A stretch of 64,000 nucleotides of DNA, taken from Humulus lupulus (Eukaryota; Streptophyta; Magnoliopsida; Rosales; Cannabaceae). Position numbers and translations under genes: made by a program. Of this stretch, positions 23,782-36,355 are shown piece by piece (position 1 is the stretch's first letter; each line of letters begins with the position of its first letter). The stretch is from NCBI RefSeq assembly GCF_963169125.1, contig NC_084797.1, forward strand, positions 103,565,868 through 103,629,867, written 5' to 3'. Under the pieces are notes generated by a model. It was not told the origin of the DNA. It did no database searches and saw only the letters and a list, made by a program, of their open reading frames with translations.

Positions 23782-26179
23782 TCTAGGAAATACATATTAC
23801 TGGATCATTTTTTATTTTCATGCAATTTACATATTATTAAACAAGCATGTAAATTCCTAGAGTATGCTCCATTGAAATTGATACAAATACAAAGTTAAGT
23901 ACAAAAACTTACATATACGCAGTGGAACTAGAACAACTCCATCCTTTAATCTCTCTAACCCTTGATTCCTATATGTAGCAAAGTATTATCAAGACATTGA
24001 ACTAGATCAGCAACACAGTCTTCCTCACCAAGCCTTTGATCAACCTAGAACTAGTGTGGGCTGGTTCCCAACACATGAGATAGAGATCTAGAAAGAGAAG
24101 AAGAGATTGTGGCTAAGACAGGATAAGATTGTCTAGGTTTTCACTTACCCAGTGAATCAACTGAGACTTACTTCCTTATGAAAACCCTAGATATCATATT
24201 CCTTATATAGGAAACTTAATGAGCTTTATTTAAATTAATTAAAAATAATAAACGAAAAATAAAAGCCTTGGGCTGCCATAAATGGACTTGGGACCAATCT
24301 CTTTGTTTTGAAATTAAATCACAATCGGGCCTAAATTCAAAACCTTTTATTTATTTATTTTTCTTAATTAATTATTTGAATCCTTATTCAAATTAACTAA
24401 TTATAATTTGAAACTTGATTTAATATTATTTATTTATATTGACACCAATTTATCAATATTAATAAATTTACCCAAAGATTCTCTTTTATTCTCTAAATCT
24501 CACATCTCAGTAAATTTTCCAAAATTGACCTAGTAAACTTTAAAAATACTAATTGATAATTAAATAAATTAATTGAGACATTCTAAATGATTTACTCAAA
24601 GGTGATGCGGGGAGCATGGATCCATGAAATCAAGCTCCAATAAGTTACCGTGCATTTATTTACGAATAATTTCCCTAACGTATTAATTCCTCGTGACTCC
24701 ACTATAGACTCAGAATTGAACTCTTAAATACGTTATCCATTGTTATAACCATTATAGTCAGTCAATCCTCTATCGATGGCTTAATAACGAGCTGGGTGCA
24801 AATTACCATTTTACCCCTCATCAGTATTTTATCCTTAGCTCCCACTAAGTTCCTGATAAATGATTGTTATCCAAAAAACAAGTATGGATGACGTGGCGAA
24901 AATTTTGTACACGTGGCTAACATCTGGCAGAATTCGTGTTCGACTATCGACCAGGAGTACATCTAGTATCATGATGTTCTATCTTTTCATGCGACCAGTC
25001 TGGTCGTACGAATGATATACGCGGAAAAGATCTTATGTAGTTATGATAGTATCTGAAATTATCTCCCATGATTTCCTGAGTATCCGACTATTTAGGAAAT
25101 AATATCTGTAACAATTTAATGTAAATCCTCCTTAAGCCTATAAATAGAGAAGGAGGGCTCAAGGGAAGGGGATCTTCGACTTCTTTTTCTTTTCTTGCTT
25201 TCTGATCACTGGATATTAGAGTTATCTTATCCTATATATTGTCTTGTTCTTCAGAGGTTGGTGAAACTCATTGAACCCTAGTTCTTTGATCACTCCTTTG
25301 AGTCGTATATCAATAACAATTCAAGTGGACGTAGGTTATTACCAGGTTCTGGGGCCGAACCACTATAAACCCTTGTGTTCTTTATATTTTCGTCATCACA
25401 TTCTTTCCAACGTGTTTTTCCACATCAAGCAAATTTGACTCCGTGTCAGTTGGCCAAAATCAGGGTCAACAATGATATTTTTGTGAACTTAATCACAGAA
25501 ATGAGATCTCAATCATTTAACCTTTTGAACAAAGCAATTAAGCAAATCATCTTTTCACTTCTCATACAGAAGTTCTAGATTTCATATCTATGAATAATAC
25601 TTCCACTCAATTACACTACTAAATCTCCAAGATGTAAGTATGGGCTAAACAGTAGAGTAAGTTGGTAACGAACAAGTCAAAAGATTTAAATAATATAATT
25701 AGTAGAATATTATTACTCGGAATTAAGATCGAATTAACGTATGGTGAACGTTGTGACATTGATTAGATTCGATAACAACGACACTTATTTATCAATCAAA
25801 ATCTGTCCTAGTCTGATGTAACCAAATACATTCTATCTTATCTACTTGGCCATTGCCTTGGACAAGACATCACGCCCCGAATGTATAAGTAGATCATATC
25901 ATTGATTGCCTAATCAGTGAAAGTCCAATGCACTGATCTAATCTTAGGACTCGTTCTTTTGAACATATAATTACAACTATAATCCACTGTGACCTAGTCA
26001 CTATAATTGTAACTATCCATATGTTTGGGACTTTATAAATGTTTGTATTATTTGAATAATCATGTAATAAAACAAGCAAGCAACATGGTTGTCAAACTAA
26101 ATTATTTCTACTTCTTTTATTGACAATATGAAATTGTGTTACATGTCCGACATGGTTTTATAAGGGCATAAACCCAACA
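23782..26179 (-). repeat. copia 3' LTR (minus strand), interrupted by a solo LTR
   Basis: Read on the minus strand it starts TGTTGGGTTTATGCCC at 26179, right after the polypurine tract AAGTGGGAGTT, and ends at 23782 (...TATTTCCTAGA; a sister copy ends CCTACA). Without the solo LTR at 24865-25471 it is about 1.79 kb. A sister fragment at 33340-35384 shows the uninterrupted sequence at the insertion point. Confidence 0.75.
24865..25471 (+). mobile_element. Solo LTR of the Tat-A family
   Basis: 607 bp, TGTTATCCAAAAAACAAG...CAGGGTCAACA, with the exact target duplication ATGAT (24860-24864 and 25472-25476). It is similar to the Tat-A LTRs throughout, including the CGACCAGTCTGGTCG dyad and a TATAAATAG box near 25139. 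The homologous empty site is visible near 35340. Confidence 0.9.
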
Positions 26180-29100
26180 AACTCCCACTTGCCCATTTAT
26201 AAGAAATGGGACATGTTTCTCAAAACCATGCATTCTACACGCTTCACAATTATGTTCTCTGCTTATATCTTTGTAAAGGGATATGAAAGATTGCCTTCCA
26301 ATGCTATCTTTATCACCTTCACATCACGCCTTCACCACTCATCCTCTATAATGTGATAGTTTCTCACTATATGCTTTGTCTTTTGTAGCTTTGAGGTTCT
26401 TTTGAATTTGCTATTGCCTCATTATTGTCACTAGACAAAATTAGTGGTTTATCAATTTCAGGAATAACACCGAGATCCATATAAAAATTCCTTAGCCAAA
26501 TTATTTCCTTATTCTCCATGGACACAGCTATGTACTCAGCCTCCAAGGTGGATTCTGAAATGGCAGATAGCCTTACGCTTCTCCAAATCACAGCTACTGA
26601 GATGGCAGACAACCTATCGCTTCTCCAAATCATAGCTCCACCCCCAAGAGTAAACACATTTTTTAGAAGTAGACTTCCTATCATCAATCATCAGTCTAAA
26701 ATCTGAATCTGTGTAGCCTAACAGGTTCAAAGATCCACCTGAAAAGACTAACATATAGTCTCTAGTCCATCAAAGATACCGACCTCCATCTATTGTTCAT
26801 TTCCATGATTTTACTAACACTTGCTCACCACTCCCACTTCATAGTTGATCTTCAGTCACAACACACAACATAACATGCAATAGACTTCTAATTGCATATG
26901 CATAAGGAATTCATTACATCTTTTCTTTCTCTTGAGGAGTTTGTGGTGACTACTGCTTAGAAAAATAAATTCCCTGTCAAGACGCTAAACATCATTTCTC
27001 AGAATTTGTTAAAGAGTAACGACCAAGCACCTCACAGAAGTAGGTTGCCTGAGTTAGAGCCAAAATTCAGTTATTTCTATCCTTGATGATCTAGATACCA
27101 AGAACACGAATTGCTACAACAAAATCTGGAAATTTGTTTTCAATCAGTTCTTTATGTTTGATAATTTCTTGACATTGTTTCTAATAAATAAGATATCATC
27201 TACATAAAGGATTAAGAACACCACAATTTCTTTTTCCCTAAGTTGTTGAACACAAGGTTCAACTACATTTTGTTCAAAACCACAGGTCTTAATGTTTCAA
27301 TTTAACTTTAATTCCAGGAGCGAGAAGCTTGTTTAAGTCCATAGATTGACCTACTCAGCTTGCTGACTTTCTTGTCCAACTACTTTAAATCTTTCTAATT
27401 GATCCATGTTAATGGTCTCATCAAGATATCCATTAAAAATGCTTCTTTGATGTCCATTTTCCTTATCTCTTAATCAAGAGTTGTGGCTATGGATAAGAGT
27501 ATACTAAATGAATTTTAACATGGCTACTGGAGAAAAAGTTTGCTCTAATTCAACTTTCTCTCTCTGCCATGAGTTGAGCCTTTAATGTCTCAACCTTTCC
27601 ATCAGCTCCTCTCTTCTTCTTATAGATTCACTTGCACCCTATGGGCCTAAATTCCAATGGCACATCTACAAGATCTTAGAAAAATTAAGAGTACTTAGAC
27701 TCTATTTCTTGGTACATGGATTCAAGTCAAAGATCCCTTTCAGACTTACCCATTGCCTATTTAAAGGCCAACGGGTCATCGTTACTTGTGTCCCCAACCA
27801 AGTTGTGGGTTTCGCTATCCATATCATAGGTATTAGGTTTGGAGAAACCCTCCCACTATGACGAGGCACCGTAACTTTCTTACTTGGATTAGTTGTTTCT
27901 AAATCTACCTTGTTTTCATCAACATGTGTTGGTGAGGATGGAACAATAGTTTATCATTTTTCCATCTAATACCATTTTGCTACGAGATATGAAATTCATT
28001 ATGTAGTCGTTATCCAAAAAAGTAGCATTTGTAGAGGTAAACACTTTCTTGTCTACTGGACTATAAAACATACCACTCTGAGTACCTTTAGAATAGCCAA
28101 CAAACAATCAAACCTCAGTTCGTTGATCTAGCTTTTCTACCTTTTTCCTCAGGACATAATCATGACACCCCAAATTCCATAATGACATAAACCAGGTTCA
28201 CGACCATTCCATAATTCTAGAGGTGTCTTGGAGACAACTTTGAGACGACACAACATTTAAAAAATGTCACATGCGGTCTAGGTAGTAGGTCTCCAGAAAA
28301 GATTTTGGTAAGAAGTTGGTAGAGTTGAATAGCTTATCATAGAAAACACATGTTCATAAACGCGCGATTCACACCGCTCAGCAACAACATTATGTTCATA
28401 AATGATCTTGGTTCTGATTATCAAAATATCCTCCGCCCCAATCAGATTGCCAGATCTCTATATTTTTACCTAATATGGTTTTAAAGCCAGAGCAATGAAA
28501 TCTTTGAACTTCTTAACAAATTCTCAGAATTCCTAGGCTTTAGGTACTTACATGAGTCTCTAGAGAAATCATCGATGAAGGTGACGAAATACTCATAACC
28601 ACCCGTTTCTTGAACATTCATTTGTCCCTAGACATCTGAATATACTAGCTTTAGTGGTTCTTTGGCCCTTTTTTCCTATCACAGAGAATGGACACTTTGT
28701 CATTCTGTCCTCGAGACTAGATTCACAAACAGGTAGGTCACCCTAGGTGAGTTCCCTCAGAAGCCCAGCCTTTGTTAGTCCTTGAATCCTATCATAGCAA
28801 ATATGTCCAAAGCAAAGATGCCAAAGGTACGTCATTTATAACGTTATTGACCTTTTGTCGTTTGATGATCCTAGATTTAGCTATCTTAAAAATCTCATTA
28901 TTTAGAACATAGGGTGCGTTTAGTTGCAATAGGTATAGCCTGTTTTTCATACATCCACCCCACAATTCACATCCATTGAAAGAAAGAGGAATTTATTACT
29001 TGTGAAAGTAACTACAAATTGTTGTTGATGTAATAAGAAAAACTGAAATTAAAATTTCCATTCAAAATCGAAATAAAATAAACATTGTCGTAAAACAATA

Positions 29101-29830
29101 TTTATATTTACAAAATTCATTCAAGCTTATCATTTTGCCTTGTTTGATACGAACAACCCTTGATGGATTCCAAGCTTTGGCTTTTTATCCTTCGTGGATT
29201 TCCTAATGCTAAAAGGTGTAAAAAAATACATGCATGTTTAGTAGATCTTGATTCAGCAATCCAAAACTGAAGTATCATCCTCTAAAATCACATGCATCCA
29301 AGACAAATTTTGTTATCTTGGGTTCCATATGCCTTGAGTGCCGGGCAATCTTGTTCCAATTCCCAGTCTCCTTGCAGTTGGAAACACTCCCATTTTTGTG
29401 TACTTATAATCAGGCCTTGATCCAAGATGCTTTGTGGAATTTGGTGCCTTGCCAATAGACTTCTTGTTCTTTTTGTTTGAATTTCTTCCTCATTTTCTCT
29501 TCAAAGAAGAAGCTTAATGAAGCTTCTCCTTGAGCTTGTTTAGTAGTACTAGCATTCTTTCCTTTGCTCAAACCACCATAAAAAATCTTCTTTGAAGGAT
29601 TTGGTGATCGTTGCATAGGAAAAATAGGAATATCTTTGATTATCATGAACTCGATGATGTCCATAATCAACACCATGTCGATGTTGGACAAACATTTTAT
29701 GAGGTTCTCACCATAGAGTAACCTTTTAGAGATTTGAGAGAGTATGGGGTGGAAGCCTAGAGCTACTATTATCAACTAAGTTGAAATCAATGCATTGTTT
29801 GACAAACATTTATTCATTACACTTTTAGAA
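26180..29830 (-). pseudogene. copia gag-pol polyprotein, heavily decayed
   Basis: Minus-strand fragments in the correct order: gag C-terminal part (29775-29410, Lys-rich) and a relic zinc knuckle near 29350; integrase relics about 29200-28200; the integrase-polymerase linker at 28107-27919 (FVGYSKGTQSGMFYSPVDKK); reverse transcriptase relics about 27750-26900; and RNase H at 26687-26367 with SESTLEAEYIAVS. Frames change repeatedly and stops abound. It would have encoded a single Ty1/copia polyprotein. Right of gag lies the 5' untranslated part; the 5' LTR is not recognisable. Confidence 0.75.
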
Positions 29831-30163
29831 ATAGCATAGCATATAAAATGTTTTGAGATAAGCAAAATACTAAAACACTTATCTTCTATTTCTTAGGTAC
29901 TTTAACTAGACATGAACCCATGTGTCCCGGTAGGTGAGAGTCACAAATATTCACTTAGTTAAATAGAGAAACATCTGAATTAATAAAACATCATAGAATT
30001 TTATTAACTACTTATTTCATCCGATCAAAGTAACGAAAACCCATGTGTCCCGGTAGGCGAGAGTCACAAATATTTCTTACTTTATGAGTTTGACCCACGG
30101 TTTTGATTATTATAGACTTAATTCCTATAGTCATCATAGGGATGAGTCCATAGAAGGTCCATC
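29831..30163 (-). repeat. 5' untranslated region of the copia element with a duplicated block
   Basis: A block beginning CCCATGTGTCCCGGTAGG occurs at about 29917 and 30040, about 123 bp apart and nearly identical over about 35 bp. No coding potential. It is cut at 30164 by a 2.2-kb-family LTR. Confidence 0.55.
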
Positions 30164-31979
30164 TATAACGCTCTGGATAGCCAAGACCGTTACACTGTGT
30201 GTATATAAAAGTGCTAGACTTGCTAATCAAGTCATGTAGTTGAAAACGTGTTACTGAAACTATAGTGGAACTAGGGTTAAAAGATTTTGGTCTCAAAAGC
30301 CGCATTTCTTATAAATAACATTTTCTATTTACACGGGATCCCAAAAATAATAAGATTAAAACCATTTACAAAGATTCAAGATTTAAATACTAGCCACTCT
30401 AAGGCAAAACAGACTGTTAAGCATTCCTTGTCCTGATCCACTCCTCGACCTTGGCGGCCGAACAGCTGGCTATGTACATTCAGCCCCGCAGCTCTCCGTC
30501 TCAAGGTTGATCCAACTTGCCTTTGCCTTTACCTGCACCCGTGAGCCAAGGCCCAGCAAGAAAACACAATAATAGAGCATAATCAATCAACAGACAGTAA
30601 ATATCTCATATCGCATAAGCATGTACTTAAATCGGTTTAAGCATTCATGACAATCAAGTTTTCATCATACCAAGTATATCAATTCATATCAATAATAAAT
30701 CCACATATGATAACTAGGGTTAGCGCCCTTAGGTCGCACCCTCTGTTTATCCCACTGACTCCGGCCCGCTTAAACTGAGCTCAGTGAATATTAAGCTGTC
30801 CTCGGCTACCAATGGCCAAGTCGCGCCCTATGCACAAATGTTGTATATGGCACCCTTAGGTCGTTTATCACATGTCCCATGACATAATACCATCTTTGAC
30901 ATTATACAGATATGGGGAGCACTTAGTCCCATCACAAACACATAACGAGGTGCAGTTTTCTTACCTTTAAATTCGCTAGCTTCGTTCGTTTTGATCCTTG
31001 AGCACGATCCCTCTTGAGCCCTAGCGCACACCTAGTCACAACCACAGATCAAAATCATCACCAAACCTCAAGTTCAAAACCTAGCCTCGGGAAGCCCCAA
31101 TTCCACCAAACGGGGTGGTGGAATTGAACCCCGAACCCCCGGGAAAAAACCCTTGAAAATAACTCCAAAACCCATTTCTGGAAACAGGGTAGCGCTACAG
31201 TGCTCTAAGGAGGGCACTACAGCGCTACAAACAGAGCCCAAAATCACCCCAGGGTATATGGCCTAGCGCTACAGCGTCCAAAGGCTAGCGCTAGTCACAG
31301 AACAACAAGTGATGTTTTTCCCTCCTTCGATTTTCCCCGAGCCAAACCTTACCAAAACTTCTCCAAACTTCAACCAAACTTATGATCAAGCTTACTCACA
31401 TGTATAACTCATCCCAAGCATCCCAACCACATAAAATTTTAACACATGCACTCCCAATATCAAAATTCACCATGGTTGAACCTCAAACTCAGAAACTTTA
31501 GCAAAACAACCAAAACCTCAGAATTTAGAGCTAGAATTTCATACCTTCAATGGGGATTCGACCTTAAGTTAGCCTCTACACCCCCTTGGCTTACTCCTCC
31601 TCAAACCCTTAGCTTGAATTCCCTAGAATTCCCATAAAATTTAGCTTAGACATCTTAGTTCAACATGAAAACCAGAAACTGAAGAAAACCTCAAAGTCTT
31701 ACCTCAACTGATGAATAACCCCAGCTAGATTTCCCCAATCTGATCAAGACCTCAAGCTCACAATCTCAGCCTTAAGCTCCTTTGATTTTAGCCTCAACCC
31801 CCAGATGAAAATGATGAAGAGGTCCTAAAGGACCTTAGAAATGCCCTGCTTTTCCTTCCCCTTTCTTTCCCTTCTTTTTCTTTCTTTCAGACTTCTATTA
31901 TTTTCTACAAGTTCCACTAAGTGTAAAGCCTCAGTTTTACCTATCCTTTATAAGCCAAATGACCAAAATACCCTTTTTG
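30164..31979 (+). mobile_element. 2.2-kb-family LTR, 3' end lost
   Basis: Starts TATAACGCTCTGGATAGCC (TG mutated to TA) and follows the other family members, including the CACCCGTGAGCCAAGGCCCA block near 30540. The usual GTTACA end is absent: similarity stops near 31979, where unrelated AT-rich sequence begins. No target duplication can be confirmed (left candidate CCATC). Confidence 0.7.
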
Positions 31980-32454
31980 ATAATTTCTTCATTATTATTA
32001 TTATGGTAATAATTTCTATATACACTTTTTGATAGAAAATAGAAACAACAAGTTTTATACAGAGAATAAAATCTATCATATTTTCACAAAAACATAATTC
32101 TATTCTCTCTAGCCTATAATCAAAAGTTTCATGTGTTGAGAATACTTTTGATTCACAAAATTGATCATTATACTCTATGTGCCCACCCACATATTGAGGT
32201 GTAGAGAACGTCTTGGAAGATCTAGGTGTGAGTACTCAAGTAAGGATAGGAAGATCGAAATACATACGAAAAGATCCAAGGATTCTTGATAGGCTACATG
32301 AGGTAAATCATTTCGTATTATTTTTAATATTCATAATATATATTGGTTAACATATTGCATATTAAAGGATCATCATATAAAGATTATTTATAAGATTTTT
32401 TTTTTGTATACCATTAACGCAATTTATGCTGCGCACTAGGAACCGTTCCTAACA
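31980..32454 (+). repeat. Probable 3' half of a copia LTR
   Basis: The stretch ends with CTGCGCACTAGGAACCGTTC followed by CTAACA, a form common at the 3' ends of plant copia LTRs. The preceding words (GTGTAGAGAACGTCTTGG, GATCTAGGTGTGAGTAC) fit the same family. No primer-binding site follows, so it would be a solo or truncated LTR. Left end not defined. Confidence 0.4.
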
Positions 32455-33339
32455 CCTAACATGTTACTTTATAAGAATGTATTATTAAATTATGCAAATA
32501 TACCACAACAATATACTATTTTACAAAATACCATAATTAATTAACATAGAATTCATTAGACAAAATTCAATATAATTAATTAAACAAGTTGCAAAATATT
32601 AAATTAATTAAAATAGAATTTATCAAACAAAAGTGAATTTCAAATAATTAATTTAAACTAGGCTGTTAAGTTGTTAGAAATGACATGATATTTAATTTTT
32701 AAATATTTTAACCAATTTTAAAATATCAAAATATCTTTTAACCAAATTTAAAATATCTAGAATTATCTCATAACCAATTTCAAATATTTTATATAATAAA
32801 AATATCATAAATAATCAGATAACTAATTTTAATATTTCTTTTATAACAAAATAAAAAAAATATCTTGACTATGAGATAACAAATTCAAAATATTTAAAAA
32901 AGCAAAAATATCAAAAATAATAAGATATTCAATTTTAAATATTTTAAACTTAACTGCACAAAATATCCAATTAATTTTTTTTTTAATATTTTTTTTTGCA
33001 AAAAAGTGCTGACGCGGGGTACGACACCGATGCTGTACAGACATCCGTACGACCGAGTCTCGTGGGTGGTTTCATTCGTGGACAGCACCCACACTGCCCA
33101 ATCAGTCAAATTTTTTTTTTTTAAAAACTTGTGCAGTTTTTTTAATCCAAAACAAACTAAAAAAACAACCAAATTATTGCTAAACTTACATAACAAAACA
33201 TATACATGCAGCAATAACATGTACCGTCCAATTAATATTCTAACATATCAATCAATTTCATACATGTTCATTCATGAAAATAAACTAGCAACCTATGACT
33301 CTAGGGACGTTTGTGTATTTTCATACATATCAATCAATT
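32455..33339. other. AT-rich stretch without recognisable genes
   Basis: Mostly poly-A/T-rich sequence with many TTTAAATATTTTA-like words. A short GC-rich island (about 33006-33100) stands out. I see no protein similarity or clear element ends. It may be degenerate copia sequence. Confidence 0.4.
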
Positions 33340-35384
33340 GTAGGAAATACATATTACAGGACGTTTGTGTATTTTCATGCAATATACATATTATAAAAAA
33401 AACATTTAAATTCCTAAAACATGCTCCTATGAAATTGATACAAGTACTTAGTTAAGTAAAAAAAACTTACATATACGCAGCGAAACTGGAACAACTCCAT
33501 CCTTCAATCTCTCTAACCCTTGATTCCTTTCTGTAGCAGAGTATTATCAAGAGATTGAACTAGTCCAACAACACAGTCTTCCTCACCAAGCCTTTGATCA
33601 ACCTAGAATTAGTTTGGGTTGGTTCTCAACACATGAGATAGAGATCTAGAAAGAGAAGAAGAGATTGTGGATAAGAAAAGATTAGATTGTCTAGGTTTTC
33701 ACTTACCCAATGAATCAAATGAAACTTACTTCCTTATGTAAACCCTAGATATCATATTCTTTTATATAGGCAACTTAATGGGCTTTATTTAAGTTTAAAT
33801 TATTTAAAAATAATAAATAAAAAATAAAAGCCTTGGGCTGCCATAAATGGACTTGGGCCCATCTCTTTGTTTTGAATTTAAATCCCAATTGGGCCTAAAT
33901 TCAAAACCTTTTTGTTTACCGAGTTTTTCGGAAACGAATAACTAACGGAATAATAAAAAGATAAGAACTGTAGAAATCCTGAAATGTAACTAAACAAACA
34001 GCGTTTTTACGTGGTTCAGGCGTTAACAAGCCCTAGTCCACGAGTCGATGTTATTATACTTGGAAAAGGTTACAGTAAGATGGCTGGTGCACAAGAACTT
34101 CACACACTCACAGTGTTTCTCTCGGGTTCTCTTGAAGAAGATGAAGCTAGAGAGATTTTAGTAGAGTTTTTGCTATATGATTTTTTCGTCCCCCTTCTTG
34201 TAAAATGAAGGGGTCTTTATAGCTAGGGTTTTTGGATTAGGGTTTTTCTCTACGTACATGCGTCTTAATTACACCAGCCATAAATAGGGATACAATTACT
34301 GTAGTAGCATGGCTACAAGACTCTATGTGGGTATATTTACGTGAAAGTATGGGGAACACACAAAGTCAGCCGTCTTTTCCAAGTTGTCAGCGGAACAGTA
34401 GGCGAAAAGGTACCCTTAGGCGTGCTGGGATGTGTGCGGCTTTGACCTGACGGGCGTGTCAGGCGGGATCCTGTGTCAGGCGGATATCATTCCAAATATG
34501 CCTCCTCCAGGACTCGACCGTTTGGCTTTGTTCCGTGCGAGGCACGGAACTGCTTCCGCGGAGACCACTCGAAGAGCTTCTCCTGGAAGGAGCTTCCCCG
34601 AAGGATACCCCTTCGGGAGTCCGGGAGAGTTGACGAGTTTCCGTATTGTGTTTGCTTGGAAGAGTAATCCGGACACCAAGCGGGAGAGGTGAAGCCTTTC
34701 TGTTCATCCGCGAGCTCTGGTCACCTATCGTGAAAGACATCGATAATTCTGCTTCCCCGAGGCCATCAATCTAAACGCTATCCGGAAATCTGGATAACAC
34801 TTTTATTTATTTATTTTTCTTAATTAATTAATTAAATCCTTATTCAAATTAATTAATTATAATTTGAAACTTGATTTAATATTATTTATTTATATTGACA
34901 CAAATTTATCAATATTAATAAATTTATCCAAAGATTCTCTTTTATTCTCTAAATCTCATATCTCTATAAATTTTCCAAAATTAGCCTAGTCAACTTTAAC
35001 AACCCTAATTGATAATTAAATCAATTAATTGAGACATTCTAGGTGATTTACTGATGCGGGGACCATAAATCCATGAAATCAAGCTCCAATAAGTTATCGT
35101 GAATTTTTTTAAGAATAATTTCACTACCTTATTAATTCCTCGTGACTCGAATATAGACTCGGAATTGAACTCTTGAATTCATAGAACATATTTTCCAAAC
35201 CATATGTACGTTATCCATTGTTATAACCATTATAGTCTGTCAATCCTGTATCGATGACTTACTAACGAGCTAGGTGCAAATTACCATTTTACCCCTCATC
35301 AGAATTTTATCCTTAACTCCCACTAAGTTCCTTATAAATGATATTTCCGTGAACTTAATCACAGAAATAAGATCTCATTCATTT
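33340..35384 (-). repeat. Truncated copia LTR containing a solo LTR
   Basis: TGTAGGAAATACATATTACA at the left end and most of the rest match the copia LTR at 23782-26179. It is interrupted by the 887-bp solo LTR at 33913-34799. Similarity ends at 35384, where copia gag sequence follows directly in the same orientation, so an internal deletion removed pol and part of this LTR. Confidence 0.65.
33913..34799 (-). mobile_element. Solo LTR of the Tat-C family
   Basis: 887 bp, the same length as the Tat-C LTRs and about 97% identical by eye. Flanked by the exact duplication CTTTT (33908-33912 and 34800-34804). On the minus strand it starts TGTTATCCAGATTTCC. The short open frames inside are shared by all three copies simply because they are the same LTR. 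Confidence 0.92.
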
Positions 35385-35790
35385 AATAGTTGGTGGTAAA
35401 TGTGAAAAAATTGGCGTTAGTGATTCAAGTGTCATGCTAACTTGAGTCCTTTTATTAATGGTTGCTCTATGAACTTCCGCATCATGCATTGTACTGATCA
35501 TGTTTAGAACATGTTCCCTGACAGAAACACCTTTCTTAATTTTCATGTTCATGTTCATGTTCTCATATATCATATGCAGTTTCCATGTCTTCATGATTAT
35601 TTCCGAGTACATCACTCATACTAGCAAGAATATAGCATTTACCTTTATTATTGGATAAAATCCAAGCATAATATTTCTCACTAGCATTTTTGGCAGCAGT
35701 GGCAGCATAGACCTCAGGGCATTCCTTAGTAAAGACAAACTTGTGGTTCTCACAAATCAACACAATGTTCATGTTTGATTTCTATTTCAT
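35379..35790 (-). pseudogene. copia gag fragment
   Basis: On the minus strand, 35772-35563 and, in another frame, 35615-35379 encode copia gag segments: an N-terminal CPEVYAATAAKNASEKYYAW segment, then KKGVSVREHVLNMI and TQVSMTLESLTP. A frame shift near 35600 joins them. The gene is truncated on its 3' side by a deletion that fuses it to LTR sequence. Confidence 0.7.
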
Positions 35791-36355
35791 AAAATTATTA
35801 CCTGTAAGTTTCTCATTTCCAAGTGAAGCAATAACAGGTTATGAGCAAGACATAATTTTTGAAATAAATAAAATAAAATGAAGTTAACATATATAATAAA
35901 TATACGTATTTTCGGAATAGTAAATATGATGCATGAATGTAATAAATTCAAATATTACATAAAAACAATTATTACTAATTCCACGATAAATTAAATTGAC
36001 AATTAATGGACAAACCTTATCGTAGGTCAGACTAATCTCAAATTAATTTTGAGTCACATCTCAAATTTATAAGTGATAACTTAAAATCAATTATTTTCTT
36101 TTTTGACTTAAGAACACCTACTTATTTGGTCAAGAGTGACTAGTCCGCTCGGAAGCATAGTCAACCTATGTGAGTGTAACCCATTATTTTTTATTAATGA
36201 ATTAACTAAAGAGTGTGCCTTATGGTCTATCAAACTTGAAATACATCATTCAATCCTATTCTTTAAAGAAGTTAACCTTGAATAATGACACAAATAGAAA
36301 CTTTCCTTTGGAGGATGCAAACAAAGGCACCTCGAGACCTATTCCATGAAACATA
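35791..36355 (-). other. AT-rich leader upstream of the copia gag fragment
   Basis: No coding potential. Position and orientation suggest the 5' untranslated region of the truncated copia element. It ends at the next 2.2-kb-family LTR. Confidence 0.4.

Noticed and set aside
32455..33339. Short open frames such as 33006-33455
   Set aside because: Low-complexity AT-rich translations without similarity or codon structure.
34432..34692. Conserved open frames at 34432, 49845 and 63317, identical or nearly so
   Set aside because: They lie in the three copies of the same 887-bp LTR; identity reflects recent transposition, and both strands are open by composition.
33340..35384. 5' LTR partner of the copia element at 23782-30163
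   Set aside because: No primer-binding site or leader adjoins its left end, and its right side is fused to a different gag fragment.
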